A stretch of 39,339 nucleotides of DNA from Candidatus Rokubacteria bacterium GWA2_70_23. Its GTDB lineage: Bacteria > Methylomirabilota > Methylomirabilia > Rokubacteriales > CSP1-6. The stretch's first letter is position 1. The number at the start of each line of letters is the position of its first letter. Shown here piece by piece: positions 1 through 7,625 of this stretch. The DNA lies in NCBI GenBank assembly GCA_001788395.1, contig MGBT01000118.1, forward strand, positions 1-39,339, given 5' to 3'. The position numbers were made by a program, and so were the translations under genes. A model generated the notes under the pieces. That model was given only the letters and a program-made list of their open reading frames with translations, searched no databases and was not told where the DNA came from.

Positions 1-1
1 G

Positions 2-1654
2 GTCGCTCATGCCTACCTCTTCACGGGCCCGCGTGGCGTGGGCAAGACCACCACGGCCCGGCTCCTGGCCAAGGCGCTCGCCTGCACGGCGCGGACGGGC
101 CCCGAGGCCTGCGGGGCATGCCCCTGCTGCCAGGACTTCGTCTCGGGGGCCCCCATGGACATCCTCGAGATCGACGCCGCCTCCAACACCGGGATCGACG
201 ACATCCGCACGCTGCGCGACAACGTCAAGTTCGCCCCCGCCCGCGGCCGCTTCAAGATCTACATCATCGACGAGATCCACATGCTCTCCGTCAGCGCTTT
301 CAACGCCTTCCTCAAGACGCTGGAGGAGCCGCCGGCGCACGTGGTGTTCATCCTCGCCACCACGGATCCGAAGCGGATTCCCGCCACGGTGCTCTCGCGC
401 TGCCAGCGCTTCGACTTCAAGCCGATCCCGCCGGAGCTCTTGACCCAACACCTGACCGAGATCCTCGGCAAGGAGGGCGTGGCCTTCGAATCTCCGGCGC
501 TCCCCCTCCTGGTGCGCGCGGCCGAGGGCAGTTTGCGGGATGCGCTGTCGCTCCTGGACGCCGCCATCGCGTACGGCGAAGGGCGCCTGGAGGCGGCCAG
601 CGTCGCGCGCCTGCTCGGCTCCTCCTCGCCGGTCCATGTGCGGGCCTTCCTGGGAGCCCTCCTGGCTCGCGACGGGCAGGCGGCGCTCGAGGCTGTCGAT
701 CGGGTCGCGCGCCAGGGGGAAGACCTCGAGGCATTCTGCCGGGACGTGACCGAGGCCGCGCGCCGACTCCTGGTCCTCAAGGTCGCCCCTCAGGCCTCGC
801 TCGCCGAGCTCACCCCGGGCGAAGCCGAGGAGCTGGCCGCGGCAGTCCAGGCCGTGTCCGTGGACGAATTGCTCTATCTCCTGCGGGCGCTGCTCGAGGG
901 CCAGACCGAGATGCGCCGCTCGCCGCTGCCGCGGGTCGAGCTCGAGATCGCGGCCGTGCGCGCCACGCGGCGCCCCGAGCCGCAGGCCATCGAGGCGCTC
1001 ATCGCCAGGGTGGAGGAGGCGGAGCGGAGGCTCCGCGCGGGCGGGGGCGGGGCGGTCCGTCCGGCCGCGATCCAGGAGAGCCTTCTCGATGCGCGGGCCG
1101 CGAGTCCCGCGCCTCCCTCGCGCGCGCCAGCGCCGGGCGCGGTCGTGCCGGCGGCGCCGCCGGTTGCCGGTGGCAGCGGCCGCGTCATGCCGGCGGCGCC
1201 GCGCACCGGCCCCCCGGCAGCAGGCGCTGCGGCCGCACCCCCCGGACCAGCCCTGGCCAGGACGCCGGCCCGCGCCGGGAACGAAGACTTGGCCGAGGGA
1301 TGGCAGCGGGTGGTGGGCGCGATCATCGGGCGCAAGGCGCTGCTCGGCGCTGTCCTCCAGCACTGCAACCCCGTGGCCGTGCGCGACGGGGCGCTCCTCG
1401 TGACCATGGCGGCCAACCCGTTTCACGACCAGCAGATCGCCGACCGCGGCAACCGCGATCTCATCAATCAGGCCGTCGAGACACACGTGCCCGGGGCGCG
1501 CCGCCTCGAGGTGGCCCAGGACGAGGTGCCTGGATCGGGCGCCCTCACGCAACCGGCCGTGCAGGCCGTGCTGGCGGCCTTCGGTGGCGAGGTCGTCGCC
1601 GTGCGGCCCCGCGCCCCCGAGGCTCGGATCCCCGAGGAAGGAGAGAATCAGTGA
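2..1654 (+). CDS. dnaX: DNA polymerase III subunits gamma/tau (5' partial)
   Basis: Clamp-loader ATPase of the replicative polymerase, which loads the sliding clamp and joins the two polymerase cores. The frame is open from base 2, and roughly 40 N-terminal residues lie outside the window. Visible in order: Walker A GPRGVGKT (residues 9-16), a zinc module C-x8-C-x2-C-x2-C just after it, Walker B IYIIDE, and the sensor/arginine-finger motif LSRCQRF. An Ala/Pro-rich linker lies around residues 345-430, followed by a folded tau-like C-terminal domain. No A-rich slippery run is evident in the linker, so a programmed gamma frameshift as in E. coli is not supported. The TGA stop overlaps the GTG of the next gene (GTGA), indicating translational coupling with ybaB and recR, a classic bacterial order. 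The identity is firm. Confidence 0.97.
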   Translation, partial: VAHAYLFTGPRGVGKTTTARLLAKALACTARTGPEACGACPCCQDFVSGAPMDILEIDAASNTGIDDIRTLRDNVKFAPARGRFKIYIIDEIHMLSVSAFNAFLKTLEEPPAHVVFILATTDPKRIPATVLSRCQRFDFKPIPPELLTQHLTEILGKEGVAFESPALPLLVRAAEGSLRDALSLLDAAIAYGEGRLEAASVARLLGSSSPVHVRAFLGALLARDGQAALEAVDRVARQGEDLEAFCRDVTEAARRLLVLKVAPQASLAELTPGEAEELAAAVQAVSVDELLYLLRALLEGQTEMRRSPLPRVELEIAAVRATRRPEPQAIEALIARVEEAERRLRAGGGGAVRPAAIQESLLDARAASPAPPSRAPAPGAVVPAAPPVAGGSGRVMPAAPRTGPPAAGAAAAPPGPALARTPARAGNEDLAEGWQRVVGAIIGRKALLGAVLQHCNPVAVRDGALLVTMAANPFHDQQIADRGNRDLINQAVETHVPGARRLEVAQDEVPGSGALTQPAVQAVLAAFGGEVVAVRPRAPEARIPEEGENQ

Positions 1655-1965
1655 AAGGCTTCGGCAACCTCATGAAGGAAGCGCAGAAGCTTCAGGCGCA
1701 GATGGAGGCCATCCAGGCCGAGGCGGCCACGAAGAGGGTGGAGGCCACGGCCGGCGGCGGCATGGTCACCGTGCAAGCCAATGGCAAGCAGGAGATCGTC
1801 TCCATCAAGATCGACCGCGAGGTCATCACCCCGGATGACGCCCAGATGCTCGAGGACCTGGTCATGGCGGCCTGCAACGAGGCGCTGCGCAAGTCCAAGG
1901 AGATGATGCAGGCCGAGCTCGGCAAGCTCTCCGCCGGGCTCAAGATCCCCGGCCTCGGGATGTGA
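1651..1965 (+). CDS. ybaB: YbaB/EbfC family nucleoid-associated protein
   Basis: Small dimeric DNA-binding protein, 104 aa, the usual size for the family. It begins with the typical signature KGFGNLMKEAQKLQ, has the basic/amphipathic N-terminal helix, then the Gly-rich turn TAGGGMV and a C-terminal helix ending in KIPGLGM. The GTG start at 1651 is chosen because the Shine-Dalgarno GAAGGAGAG lies about 6 nt upstream and because it overlaps the dnaX stop. The next in-frame ATG (1672) would remove conserved residues. The family binds DNA and is nearly always found between dnaX and recR, as here. Its exact cellular role is not settled. Confidence 0.95.
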   Translation: MKGFGNLMKEAQKLQAQMEAIQAEAATKRVEATAGGGMVTVQANGKQEIVSIKIDREVITPDDAQMLEDLVMAACNEALRKSKEMMQAELGKLSAGLKIPGLGM

Positions 1966-2567
1966 TGGCGTACTACCCCGACCCGGTCGCCCGCCTCATC
2001 GAGGCCTTCCAGAAGCTGCCGGGCGTGGGGCCGAAGACGGCCCAGCGCCAGGCCTTCTTCCTCCTCAAGCGGCCGGCGGACGAGGTGAACGAGCTGGCCG
2101 AGGCCCTGCGGGAGCTGAAGACGCGCATCCGCTACTGCCGGGAGTGCTTCAACGTCACCGAGGAGGACCCGTGCCGCATCTGCCGCGATCCGGCGCGCGA
2201 CGCCCGGGTCCTCTGCGTCGTGGAGGAACCCAATGACCTCCTGGCGCTCGAGCGGACGGGCGAGTTCCGCGGCCGGTACCACGTGCTCCTCGGGGCGCTC
2301 TCGCCGCTGGACGGGATCGGCCCCGAGGACATCAAGGTGCGAGAGCTGCTGACGCGGCTCGACGCGCCGGGCATCGAGGAAGTGATCCTGGCCACCAACG
2401 CGAGCGTCGAGGGCGAGGCCACCGCGATCTATCTCGCCAAGCTCCTGCGGCCGCTCGGCCTGCGCGTCACCCGGATCGCCCGAGGGCTCCCCGTCGGGGG
2501 CGATCTCGAGTACGCCGACGAGGTCACGCTGTCCAAGGCCCTCGAGGGCCGGAGGGAAATGCGATAG
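1965..2567 (+). CDS. recR: Recombination mediator RecR
   Basis: RecFOR-pathway protein that helps load RecA on gapped DNA. About 200 aa, full family length. Features in order: N-terminal helix-hairpin-helix (LPGVGPKTAQRQAF, near residue 17), a four-cysteine zinc finger (CRECFNVTEEDPCRIC, near 57-72), a Toprim domain (VLCVVEEPNDLLAL, then the GRYHVLLGALSP segment) and the C-terminal Walker-like region ending GGDLEYADEVTLSKAL. The ATG at 1965 shares one base with the ybaB stop (TGATG); an in-frame GTG at 1962 is the alternative. Third gene of the dnaX operon. Confidence 0.97.
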   Translation: MAYYPDPVARLIEAFQKLPGVGPKTAQRQAFFLLKRPADEVNELAEALRELKTRIRYCRECFNVTEEDPCRICRDPARDARVLCVVEEPNDLLALERTGEFRGRYHVLLGALSPLDGIGPEDIKVRELLTRLDAPGIEEVILATNASVEGEATAIYLAKLLRPLGLRVTRIARGLPVGGDLEYADEVTLSKALEGRREMR

Positions 2568-2596
2568 ATCCGACCCAGGCCGTTGCCCTGACGATT

Positions 2597-2797
2597 GTGA
2601 TCTGGTCCGGGGTGATCGGCTTCGGCTGCTGGTTCCTGGTCGAGCTGATGGAGGCGGCGACCCAGTGGGCGCGGGACCGGCAGACGCGGTGGCGGCTGGG
2701 CGCCACGGCCCGTCCCGGCGAGTCCGCCTACGAGGAGCGCCTGCGGCTGCGCGCCGCCCAGGTCGAGGAGCGCGAGCCCTCGGGCGCCCGTCGCTGA
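2597..2797 (+). CDS. Small single-pass membrane protein (unknown)
   Basis: Not a family I recognise. The frame encodes a hydrophobic helix (VIWSGVIGFGCWFLVELM) followed by a basic linker and a charged tail rich in Arg/Glu, so it is probably anchored by its N-terminus with the tail in the cytoplasm. It begins 30 bp after recR and continues the operon. The GTG at 2597 is the first standard start in a clear position but has no ribosome-binding site. A GGAGG at 2551-2555 is correctly spaced for an in-frame ATA codon at 2564, which would add residues reading DPTQAVALT. The start is therefore uncertain. Confidence 0.5.
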   Translation: MIWSGVIGFGCWFLVELMEAATQWARDRQTRWRLGATARPGESAYEERLRLRAAQVEEREPSGARR

Positions 2798-2869
2798 AGG
2801 GCCGCCGGCTTGGAGATTGACGAGGCCTGTGTTACAAAAAAGAGGCTCCGGCGCCCCGCGGTTCGGCAT

Positions 2870-2944
2870 TCCCCGATAGCTCAATGGTAGAGCATCCGGC
2901 TGTTAACCGGAGGGTTGTAGGTTCGAGTCCTACTCGGGGAGCCA
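2870..2944 (+). tRNA. tRNA-Asn (GTT)
   Basis: Complete cloverleaf. The acceptor TCCCCGA pairs with TCGGGGA, and the D arm is GCTC...GAGC. The anticodon stem TCCGG/CCGGA carries loop CTGTTAA (anticodon GTT), and the T arm is GTAGG-TTCGAGT-CCTAC. Discriminator G is followed by an encoded CCA. It lies at the left edge of the metallopeptidase block. Confidence 0.97.
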
Positions 2945-3094
2945 CCCTCTCGCTCATCGCGGCTCGGCGGCGCGCGCGCAGGACAGGAGCCGTCGATCTC
3001 GCTCGATGAGTCCCGCCGGCAGACGCGCCACCATGGCGCGGAGCCTGCCGGTGTCGCCGCTGCTCCACCAGCGCCCCCAGCCCGCCGCCTGATC
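2939..3094. repeat. Direct repeat, left copy (pairs with 6853-7008)
   Basis: About 155 bp clearly similar, but not identical, to 6853-7008 in the same orientation. Both start with GAGCCACCCTCT. In this copy the first six bases are the 3' end of tRNA-Asn. The similarity is strongest over the coding part of the small protein encoded at 6868-7173. Confidence 0.8.
2954..3094 (-). pseudogene. C-terminal fragment of a small hypothetical protein
   Basis: Read on the minus strand, this segment encodes about 46 residues (AAGWGRWW, then ARLPAGLIERDRRLLS and a TGA stop) that match the C-terminal half of the protein encoded at 6868-7173 (AAGWRRWW, then GRLPAGLIERDRRLLS). No start and no N-terminal half are present, so this is a truncated duplicate. 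It sits directly after tRNA-Asn. Confidence 0.7.
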
Positions 3095-3141
3095 TCGGAA
3101 ACGAAGACGATCGTCACCGCATCGTGCCAGACGGAGGGACT

Positions 3142-3468
3142 ATGCCCACCACGCCACGAGCAGAGATCTTGAAGATCGCCGAGCTGGTGGAGTATCAGGA
3201 CGGCTCGGTGGTCAGCCGCATCGTCGTCAAAGCGGAGACCGGCACCGTGACCCTGTTCGCGTTCGATGAAGGCCAGGAACTGAGCGAGCACACCGCGCCG
3301 TTCGACGCGCTTGTCCACGTGCTTGACGGCGAAGTCGCGATCAACATTTCGGGGAACCCCTTTCACTTGAAAACAGGCGAGGCCATCGTCATGCCCGCGG
3401 ATGAACCGCATGCGGTGAAGGCGGTGAAGAAATTCAAGATGCTGCTCACGATGATCAGGAGGGGATGA
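3142..3468 (+). CDS. Cupin-domain protein
   Basis: Single-domain cupin of 108 aa. The beta-barrel signature is visible: motif 1 around residues 46-62 (HTAPFDALVHVLDGE) and motif 2 near PADEPHAV. The two His plus Glu are the expected metal ligands. The start at ATG 3142 is supported by GGAGG about 6 nt upstream; an upstream GTG at 3124 is less likely. Small stand-alone cupins of this kind often sense or bind small ligands or protect against metals, and the specific role cannot be read here. The gene is flanked by a pseudogene and a metalloprotease and shows no tight operon spacing. Confidence 0.85.
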   Translation: MPTTPRAEILKIAELVEYQDGSVVSRIVVKAETGTVTLFAFDEGQELSEHTAPFDALVHVLDGEVAINISGNPFHLKTGEAIVMPADEPHAVKAVKKFKMLLTMIRRG

Positions 3469-3576
3469 GGGTCAAGGGATTGACCGCTCGTCCCGGCGTG
3501 GCGCATACTCCGGGACTCCACCCCCAACCGCCGGCCGGCCGTCGCCCTTGCGACGGGCGCCGAGAAGGAGGAGAGC

Positions 3577-4467
3577 ATGGCGAAGAGGAAGAGGTCTCGC
3601 GGCGCGCCGCTCCGCCGATCGTGCGGGGCGATGGCCGCCCACATGATGCTGCTGGAACGATTCCCGTCCTTCCGGGCGAGCCAGATGCGGCTCGAAGGGG
3701 CCACGTCGCGACGCCGGGACACCGGGCTCGACCTGAAGAAAGCCAGGGTCCGGGTCCTCAAGACGGTCGTGAACGTGGTGTACAAGGCCGACGCGCACAA
3801 CATCTCGGACGCGCAGATCAAGAGCCAGATCAAGGCACTGAACAAGGACTTTCGCGCGACGAACCCCGACCGGACCCGGACGCCGGCGCCGTGGAAGGGT
3901 CTCGTCACCGATTCGCGCATCCAGTTCAAGCTGGTGAAGGTGACGCGGACCAAGACGACCAGGAACGCCTTCTCCTTCGACGACGGCGTCAAGAAGGCCG
4001 CGACGGGCGGGATCGCGCCGTTCAATCCGAAGACCCACGTCAACATCTGGGTCTGCGCCCTGACCGGCGGCCTGCTCGGCTACGCGCAGTTTCCCGGCGG
4101 TCCCGCGTCCACCGATGGGGTCGTGATCAACTCCCAGGCGTTCGGGTCGAACGGGACGGCGCAAGCGCCGTTCAACAAGGGCCGCACGGCCACCCATGAG
4201 GTCGGCCACTACTTGAACCTGCGGCACATCTGGGGCGATACGCCCGACTGCAGCGGCTCCGACGTGGTCGCGGACACCCCCAACTGCGCGGGCCCGAACT
4301 TCGGCACGCCCACCTGGCCGGTTGTGACCTGCAACAATGGCCCGAGCGGCGACATGTTCATGAACTACATGGACTACACCGATGATGCCGCCATGTTCAT
4401 GTTCTCGACACAGCAGGTGCTCCGTATGCGCACCGCGCTCGAGACGACGCGCAGCGGCTTGATGTAG
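3577..4467 (+). CDS. M43 (pappalysin/cytophagalysin)-type zinc metalloprotease
   Basis: Metzincin peptidase of 296 aa. The zinc-binding motif HEVGHYLNLRH spans residues 207-217 (H207, E208, H211, H217). The Met-turn MNYMDY is at 262-267, giving the spacing expected of the pappalysin family. The basic N-terminal 50 residues (KRKRSRGAPLRR) contain no clear signal peptide, which is odd for a family usually secreted; export may use another route or the start may be mis-set. A strong Shine-Dalgarno (GAAGGAGGAG) precedes ATG 3577. Known members cleave extracellular proteins; the substrate here is unknown. It lies 18 bp before the next gene and in the same block as a second, unrelated metallopeptidase. 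Confidence 0.88.
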   Translation: MAKRKRSRGAPLRRSCGAMAAHMMLLERFPSFRASQMRLEGATSRRRDTGLDLKKARVRVLKTVVNVVYKADAHNISDAQIKSQIKALNKDFRATNPDRTRTPAPWKGLVTDSRIQFKLVKVTRTKTTRNAFSFDDGVKKAATGGIAPFNPKTHVNIWVCALTGGLLGYAQFPGGPASTDGVVINSQAFGSNGTAQAPFNKGRTATHEVGHYLNLRHIWGDTPDCSGSDVVADTPNCAGPNFGTPTWPVVTCNNGPSGDMFMNYMDYTDDAAMFMFSTQQVLRMRTALETTRSGLM

Positions 4468-4485
4468 CGCCAGCCGAGCCAGCCA

Positions 4486-4824
4486 GTGTCAGCCAAGCGG
4501 GCGGCCCGCGATCGGCTGTTCGGGACGAGGTGGGTGCACGTCTTCGAGGAGGACACGGCCGAGGGGGCCGTCTACCGCGCCGAGGACGACGCCATTCCCC
4601 TGGCGCGCCGGCCGCGGGAGCGGCTCGAGCTCGGTCGGGACGGCTCCGCCCATCTCTTCGTGCCGGGGCCGGACGATCGCCTGGTCGAGCAGCCGGGAAC
4701 CTGGCACGAGGAGGGCGGCGCGCTCGTGGTCCACGCCCGTGAGGGCGGCGTCGTGCTCCGCATCGTCGATCGGTCGCCGGCGCGCCTCGTCGTACAGGCC
4801 CACCGCCGGGGACCGCCGCGCTGA
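4486..4824 (+). CDS. Conserved hypothetical protein, beta-rich (lipocalin-like pattern)
   Basis: 112 aa starting at GTG 4486, 18 bp after the M43 protease and 17 bp before the large metallopeptidase, so probably co-transcribed. The pattern WVHVFEEDTAEGAVYR, then PLARRPRERLELGRDG, FVPGPDDRL and PGTWHEEG reads as successive beta-strands. It resembles a recurrent conserved-hypothetical domain that looks like a small beta-barrel. I cannot assign a function. Its position between two peptidases makes an inhibitor or chaperone role conceivable, but nothing in the sequence proves it. Confidence 0.7.
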   Translation: MSAKRAARDRLFGTRWVHVFEEDTAEGAVYRAEDDAIPLARRPRERLELGRDGSAHLFVPGPDDRLVEQPGTWHEEGGALVVHAREGGVVLRIVDRSPARLVVQAHRRGPPR

Positions 4825-4841
4825 GCCCCCGCGGAACGAGC

Positions 4842-6710
4842 ATGGCCAAGACGACGCCACCTGCCGCGCGCGCCTATGAGGTGAGCGACCGCGTTCCGCT
4901 GCAGGCGGCGGTCCGCCCCTACCAGCGGGACCGTCGCGCGCCGCTTGTCCGGCCGCTCCGCATCTACACGCTTGACCCGTCGGTCTCGGACCGTCTGGGC
5001 GGAGTGGCGACGGTGCTCGTCCCGTACGAGAAGCTCGAGCCAGGCCCGATCGGATCGCTCTTCACGGTGTCCTGGGACGGGGCCCCGGCCCCGCTCGAGG
5101 CGGGGGCCCTGGATCTGGACGATCCCCACGTGCTGCTCTCGAGCGGCCTGTCGCCGACGCCGGCCGACGGGCGCTTCCACCTGCAAATGGTGTACGCCGT
5201 CTGCAGCGTGACGTACGCCGCGTTCAGGCGAGCGCTCGGGCGGGACATCGGCTGGGCGACGGCGGCGCCCGCCGAGGGACCGCTCCGACTCGTCGTGCGG
5301 CCCTTCGGCTTCCGCGGCCGCAACGCCGGCTACAGCCGCGAGGCCGGCGAGCTCTCGTTTGGCTACTTCCGCGCGGGCCGCGAGCCCGCGGGGTTCACCG
5401 TGCAGGAGGGCCTCATCTGCACCGCCCTCAGCCACGACATCATCGCGCACGAGACGACGCACGCGCTGCTCGACGGGCTGCGCTCGTCGTTTCTGTCCCC
5501 CACCAACGTCGACGTCCCGGCGTTCCACGAGGGGTTTGCCGATCTCGTCGCGCTGTTTCTCCACTTCACCTACGCGGACGTCGTCGAGCAGGCGATCCGG
5601 GAATCGCGCGGCAGCTTCACGCGTGGCTCGCTCCTCACCGACCTCGCCCGCGAGTTCGGCTACGGCCGTTCCAGGGCCAGCCGAGCCGCCGCGCTCAGGT
5701 CCGGCGTGGACGTGGAGGGCGTGGCGGCGTTCGACTCGGACGTGCCGCCCTCGAAGGACAACGGGCCGAAGCGCTACGACGCCACCATGGAGCCACATGC
5801 CCTGGGGTCGGTGCTGGTGTCGGCCGTCTTCGAGGCGTTCACGACCGTCGTCAAGCGGAAGACGGAGCGCTTCTTCCGCATCGCGGGCCTGGATCCGCAC
5901 GCGGTCGGCCGCGCGCCCCTGAGCGACGCGCTCGTCAAGGCGATCGCCCAGGAGGCCAGTGACGTCGCCGGTCAGTTCCTCAACATCTGCATTCGAGCCC
6001 TCGACTACTGCCCGCCAGCCGACATGGAGCTGGGCGAGTACCTGCGGGCGGTCATCACCGCCGACGGTGACCTGGAGAAGAGCGACAAGTGGGGCTTCCG
6101 CGAAGCGCTCATGCGGTCGTTCCGGCGCCGCCGCATCTTCCCGGCTCACGTGCAGTTCATGACCGAGGACGCGGTGCGGTGGCACTCACCCGAGGTGACC
6201 CTGCGCGTTCCGGGCCTCGCCTTCCGCGAGCTCAGGTTCGACGGCGAGCCCGGCCGAGCGGCCGACGTGGAGGAGCTGGTGCGCCAGGCCCACGCGCTCG
6301 GCCGGTTCGTGACCGACCCCAGGCACGCGCGGGTGTTTCATCTCGTCGCGCCGGGCGCGGCCCTGCCGAAGGGCGTCATCCAGGCCCCGCCGGCGCTCGT
6401 GCAGTCGGTGCGCGTGACCCGGCGCGCGGCGCCCGATGGGCGCATTCTGTTCGACCTCGTCGCCGAGGTGACGCAGTCGTGCACGATCCAGCGGGAGGGG
6501 GAGCTGTTCGAGATGAACGGCGGGTGCACCGTGGTGATCGACCCCCAGGGCGAAGTCCGCTACGCGATCTACAAGCGGTTCGACAGCGAGCGCCGGCGGG
6601 CCCGCCAGCACGCCGCGATGCGCGGGCCGCTCAAAGCGTTCTGGAGGAAGTCGGGCCGCCGGTTCCTGCTGCAGCCGAACGTGCTGCGCCGGCTCCACGC
6701 CCTGACGTAG
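4842..6710 (+). CDS. Gluzincin-like zinc metallopeptidase (family not assigned)
   Basis: 622 aa. The centre carries a zinc-peptidase active site: HETTHALLDGL with H203, E204 and H207, then HEGFADLVALF with E230. This HExxH-x22-E arrangement fits a gluzincin (thermolysin-like fold). The N-terminal 190 residues and the C-terminal 200 residues match nothing I can name. The C-terminal third (near 515-600) looks beta-rich and may be a separate domain. No signal peptide is visible. ATG 4842 has only a weak upstream Shine-Dalgarno. Last gene of the three-gene peptidase cluster. The peptidase fold is well supported, the substrate is not. Confidence 0.8.
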   Translation: MAKTTPPAARAYEVSDRVPLQAAVRPYQRDRRAPLVRPLRIYTLDPSVSDRLGGVATVLVPYEKLEPGPIGSLFTVSWDGAPAPLEAGALDLDDPHVLLSSGLSPTPADGRFHLQMVYAVCSVTYAAFRRALGRDIGWATAAPAEGPLRLVVRPFGFRGRNAGYSREAGELSFGYFRAGREPAGFTVQEGLICTALSHDIIAHETTHALLDGLRSSFLSPTNVDVPAFHEGFADLVALFLHFTYADVVEQAIRESRGSFTRGSLLTDLAREFGYGRSRASRAAALRSGVDVEGVAAFDSDVPPSKDNGPKRYDATMEPHALGSVLVSAVFEAFTTVVKRKTERFFRIAGLDPHAVGRAPLSDALVKAIAQEASDVAGQFLNICIRALDYCPPADMELGEYLRAVITADGDLEKSDKWGFREALMRSFRRRRIFPAHVQFMTEDAVRWHSPEVTLRVPGLAFRELRFDGEPGRAADVEELVRQAHALGRFVTDPRHARVFHLVAPGAALPKGVIQAPPALVQSVRVTRRAAPDGRILFDLVAEVTQSCTIQREGELFEMNGGCTVVIDPQGEVRYAIYKRFDSERRRARQHAAMRGPLKAFWRKSGRRFLLQPNVLRRLHALT

Positions 6711-6852
6711 GTCCGGGACTCGGCGCCGGCAGCCGCTTGCCCTCGCGCACCTGGCGGCTGATCTCGGGCTCGTGACGTGTCGCTCGGATCGAGCGAAGGA
6801 TGCTTGGCTTCCGATGGCGGCGCCAGATAGTTTGGGACGTGTCAACGACGGA

Positions 6853-7008
6853 GAGCCACCCTCTGCATCATGCCGGCTCGGCGGCCCGCGCGTAGGACAG
6901 GAGCCGCCGGTCGCGCTCGATGAGTCCCGCCGGGAGGCGCCCCGCCATGGTCCGCAGCGCGTCGATCTCCCCCTCGCGCCACCACCGCCGCCAGCCTGCT
7001 GCGATCGC
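6853..7008. repeat. Direct repeat, right copy (pairs with 2939-3094)
   Basis: Right-hand copy of the diverged direct repeat. It contains the 3' half of the intact small gene 6868-7173 plus about 15 bp beyond its stop. Together with the left copy it brackets the cupin, M43 protease, small protein and gluzincin genes. Confidence 0.8.
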
Positions 7009-7173
7009 CTCGACATCGTCCACGGTGGCCGCGTGCGGGGAGGCGGCGAGCGCGTCGAATCGTCCCAGGCAAGCGACTTCACCCGGGGTCGGCACGTGAG
7101 GCAGCCTCAGGCACAGCGCCCGGAGCGCCGAAACGGCGCGGAGCGCCCGGGCGACGTCGGGTTGCGGTGTCAC
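6868..7173 (-). CDS. Small hypothetical protein paired with a nucleotidyltransferase
   Basis: 101 aa, mostly predicted helical, with an ERDRRLLSYARAAEP tail and a Trp-rich stretch AAGWRRWW. Not recognised. Its GTG start (7173-7171) overlaps the TGA of the upstream nucleotidyltransferase gene by 4 bases (GTGA), so the two are translationally coupled. Two-gene nucleotidyltransferase/small-protein units are often toxin-antitoxin or HEPN-MNT-like modules. This protein lacks the RxxxxH motif of HEPN toxins, so that role is only a possibility. A truncated second copy lies at 2954-3094. Confidence 0.7.
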   Translation of the reverse strand: MTPQPDVARALRAVSALRALCLRLPHVPTPGEVACLGRFDALAASPHAATVDDVEAIAAGWRRWWREGEIDALRTMAGRLPAGLIERDRRLLSYARAAEPA

Positions 7174-7625
7174 GGCTCAGGCCCCAGCGCTTCGAGGTCC
7201 GCGCGGTCTTGAGCGGATCCGCGAAGCCGCTTCAGGGCGCGGAGACCGGCGCGGCCCAGGAGCCAGAGGCGGTGTCCCTCCCACGCAACGGCCTGCCGAT
7301 CCTCCAGGAGCGCCACGAGGGCCGGATCGTTGGGGAGGAGAAGGTCGAGGGGAAGGAGATCGGAGCCATCGATCTTGATGAGCCGCTGGATCTCGAGCCG
7401 TCCCGAGGCGACCCGCATGGGCTCGCCGGCGCGCCGGAAGCCGAGAGGCTCCAGCCCGGCGACGGCCCGATCCAGGTGCTCGCGTGCCAGCAGGAGGTCC
7501 ACGTCCTCGGTGGCACGCGGAGCCGTATAGATCGAGACGGCCAGTCCACCCGCGAGCGCGTACGGGATCTCGGCGGAATCGAGGTGCTGGACGATGCGGC
7601 GCAACTCGGTGTAGAGATCGAGCAT
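7170..7625 (-). CDS. Nucleotidyltransferase-fold protein
   Basis: 151 aa. The N-terminal half has the nucleotidyltransferase pattern: AGGLAVSIYTAPRATEDVDLLL (about residues 25-46), where the Gly-Gly loop and the D-x-D (EDVDL) are the usual metal-binding site. A second acidic candidate lies in the KIDGSDLLPLDLLL region. This resembles the AbiEii/MNT-type nucleotidyltransferases of toxin-antitoxin or phage-defence modules. Its stop overlaps the start of the 101-aa partner. Its own ATG (7625-7623) overlaps the ATG of the divergent TPP-enzyme gene by two bases, so any promoter must lie inside that gene. Confidence 0.8.
   Translation of the reverse strand: MLDLYTELRRIVQHLDSAEIPYALAGGLAVSIYTAPRATEDVDLLLAREHLDRAVAGLEPLGFRRAGEPMRVASGRLEIQRLIKIDGSDLLPLDLLLPNDPALVALLEDRQAVAWEGHRLWLLGRAGLRALKRLRGSAQDRADLEALGPEP

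Noticed and set aside
900-1320. Programmed frameshift site producing a short gamma form of DnaX
   Set aside because: No A-rich slippery heptamer or following stem-loop is visible in the Ala/Pro linker.
118-1650. Open frame overlapping dnaX and running into ybaB
   Set aside because: Arg/Gly-rich shadow of dnaX. Only the part from 1651, which has its own ribosome-binding site, is ybaB.
2939-2944. tRNA-Asn 3' end as a classical attachment site repeated at 6853
   Set aside because: Only six tRNA bases are shared, and the rest of the repeat is duplicated coding sequence, so a gene fragment duplication explains it better than site-specific integration.
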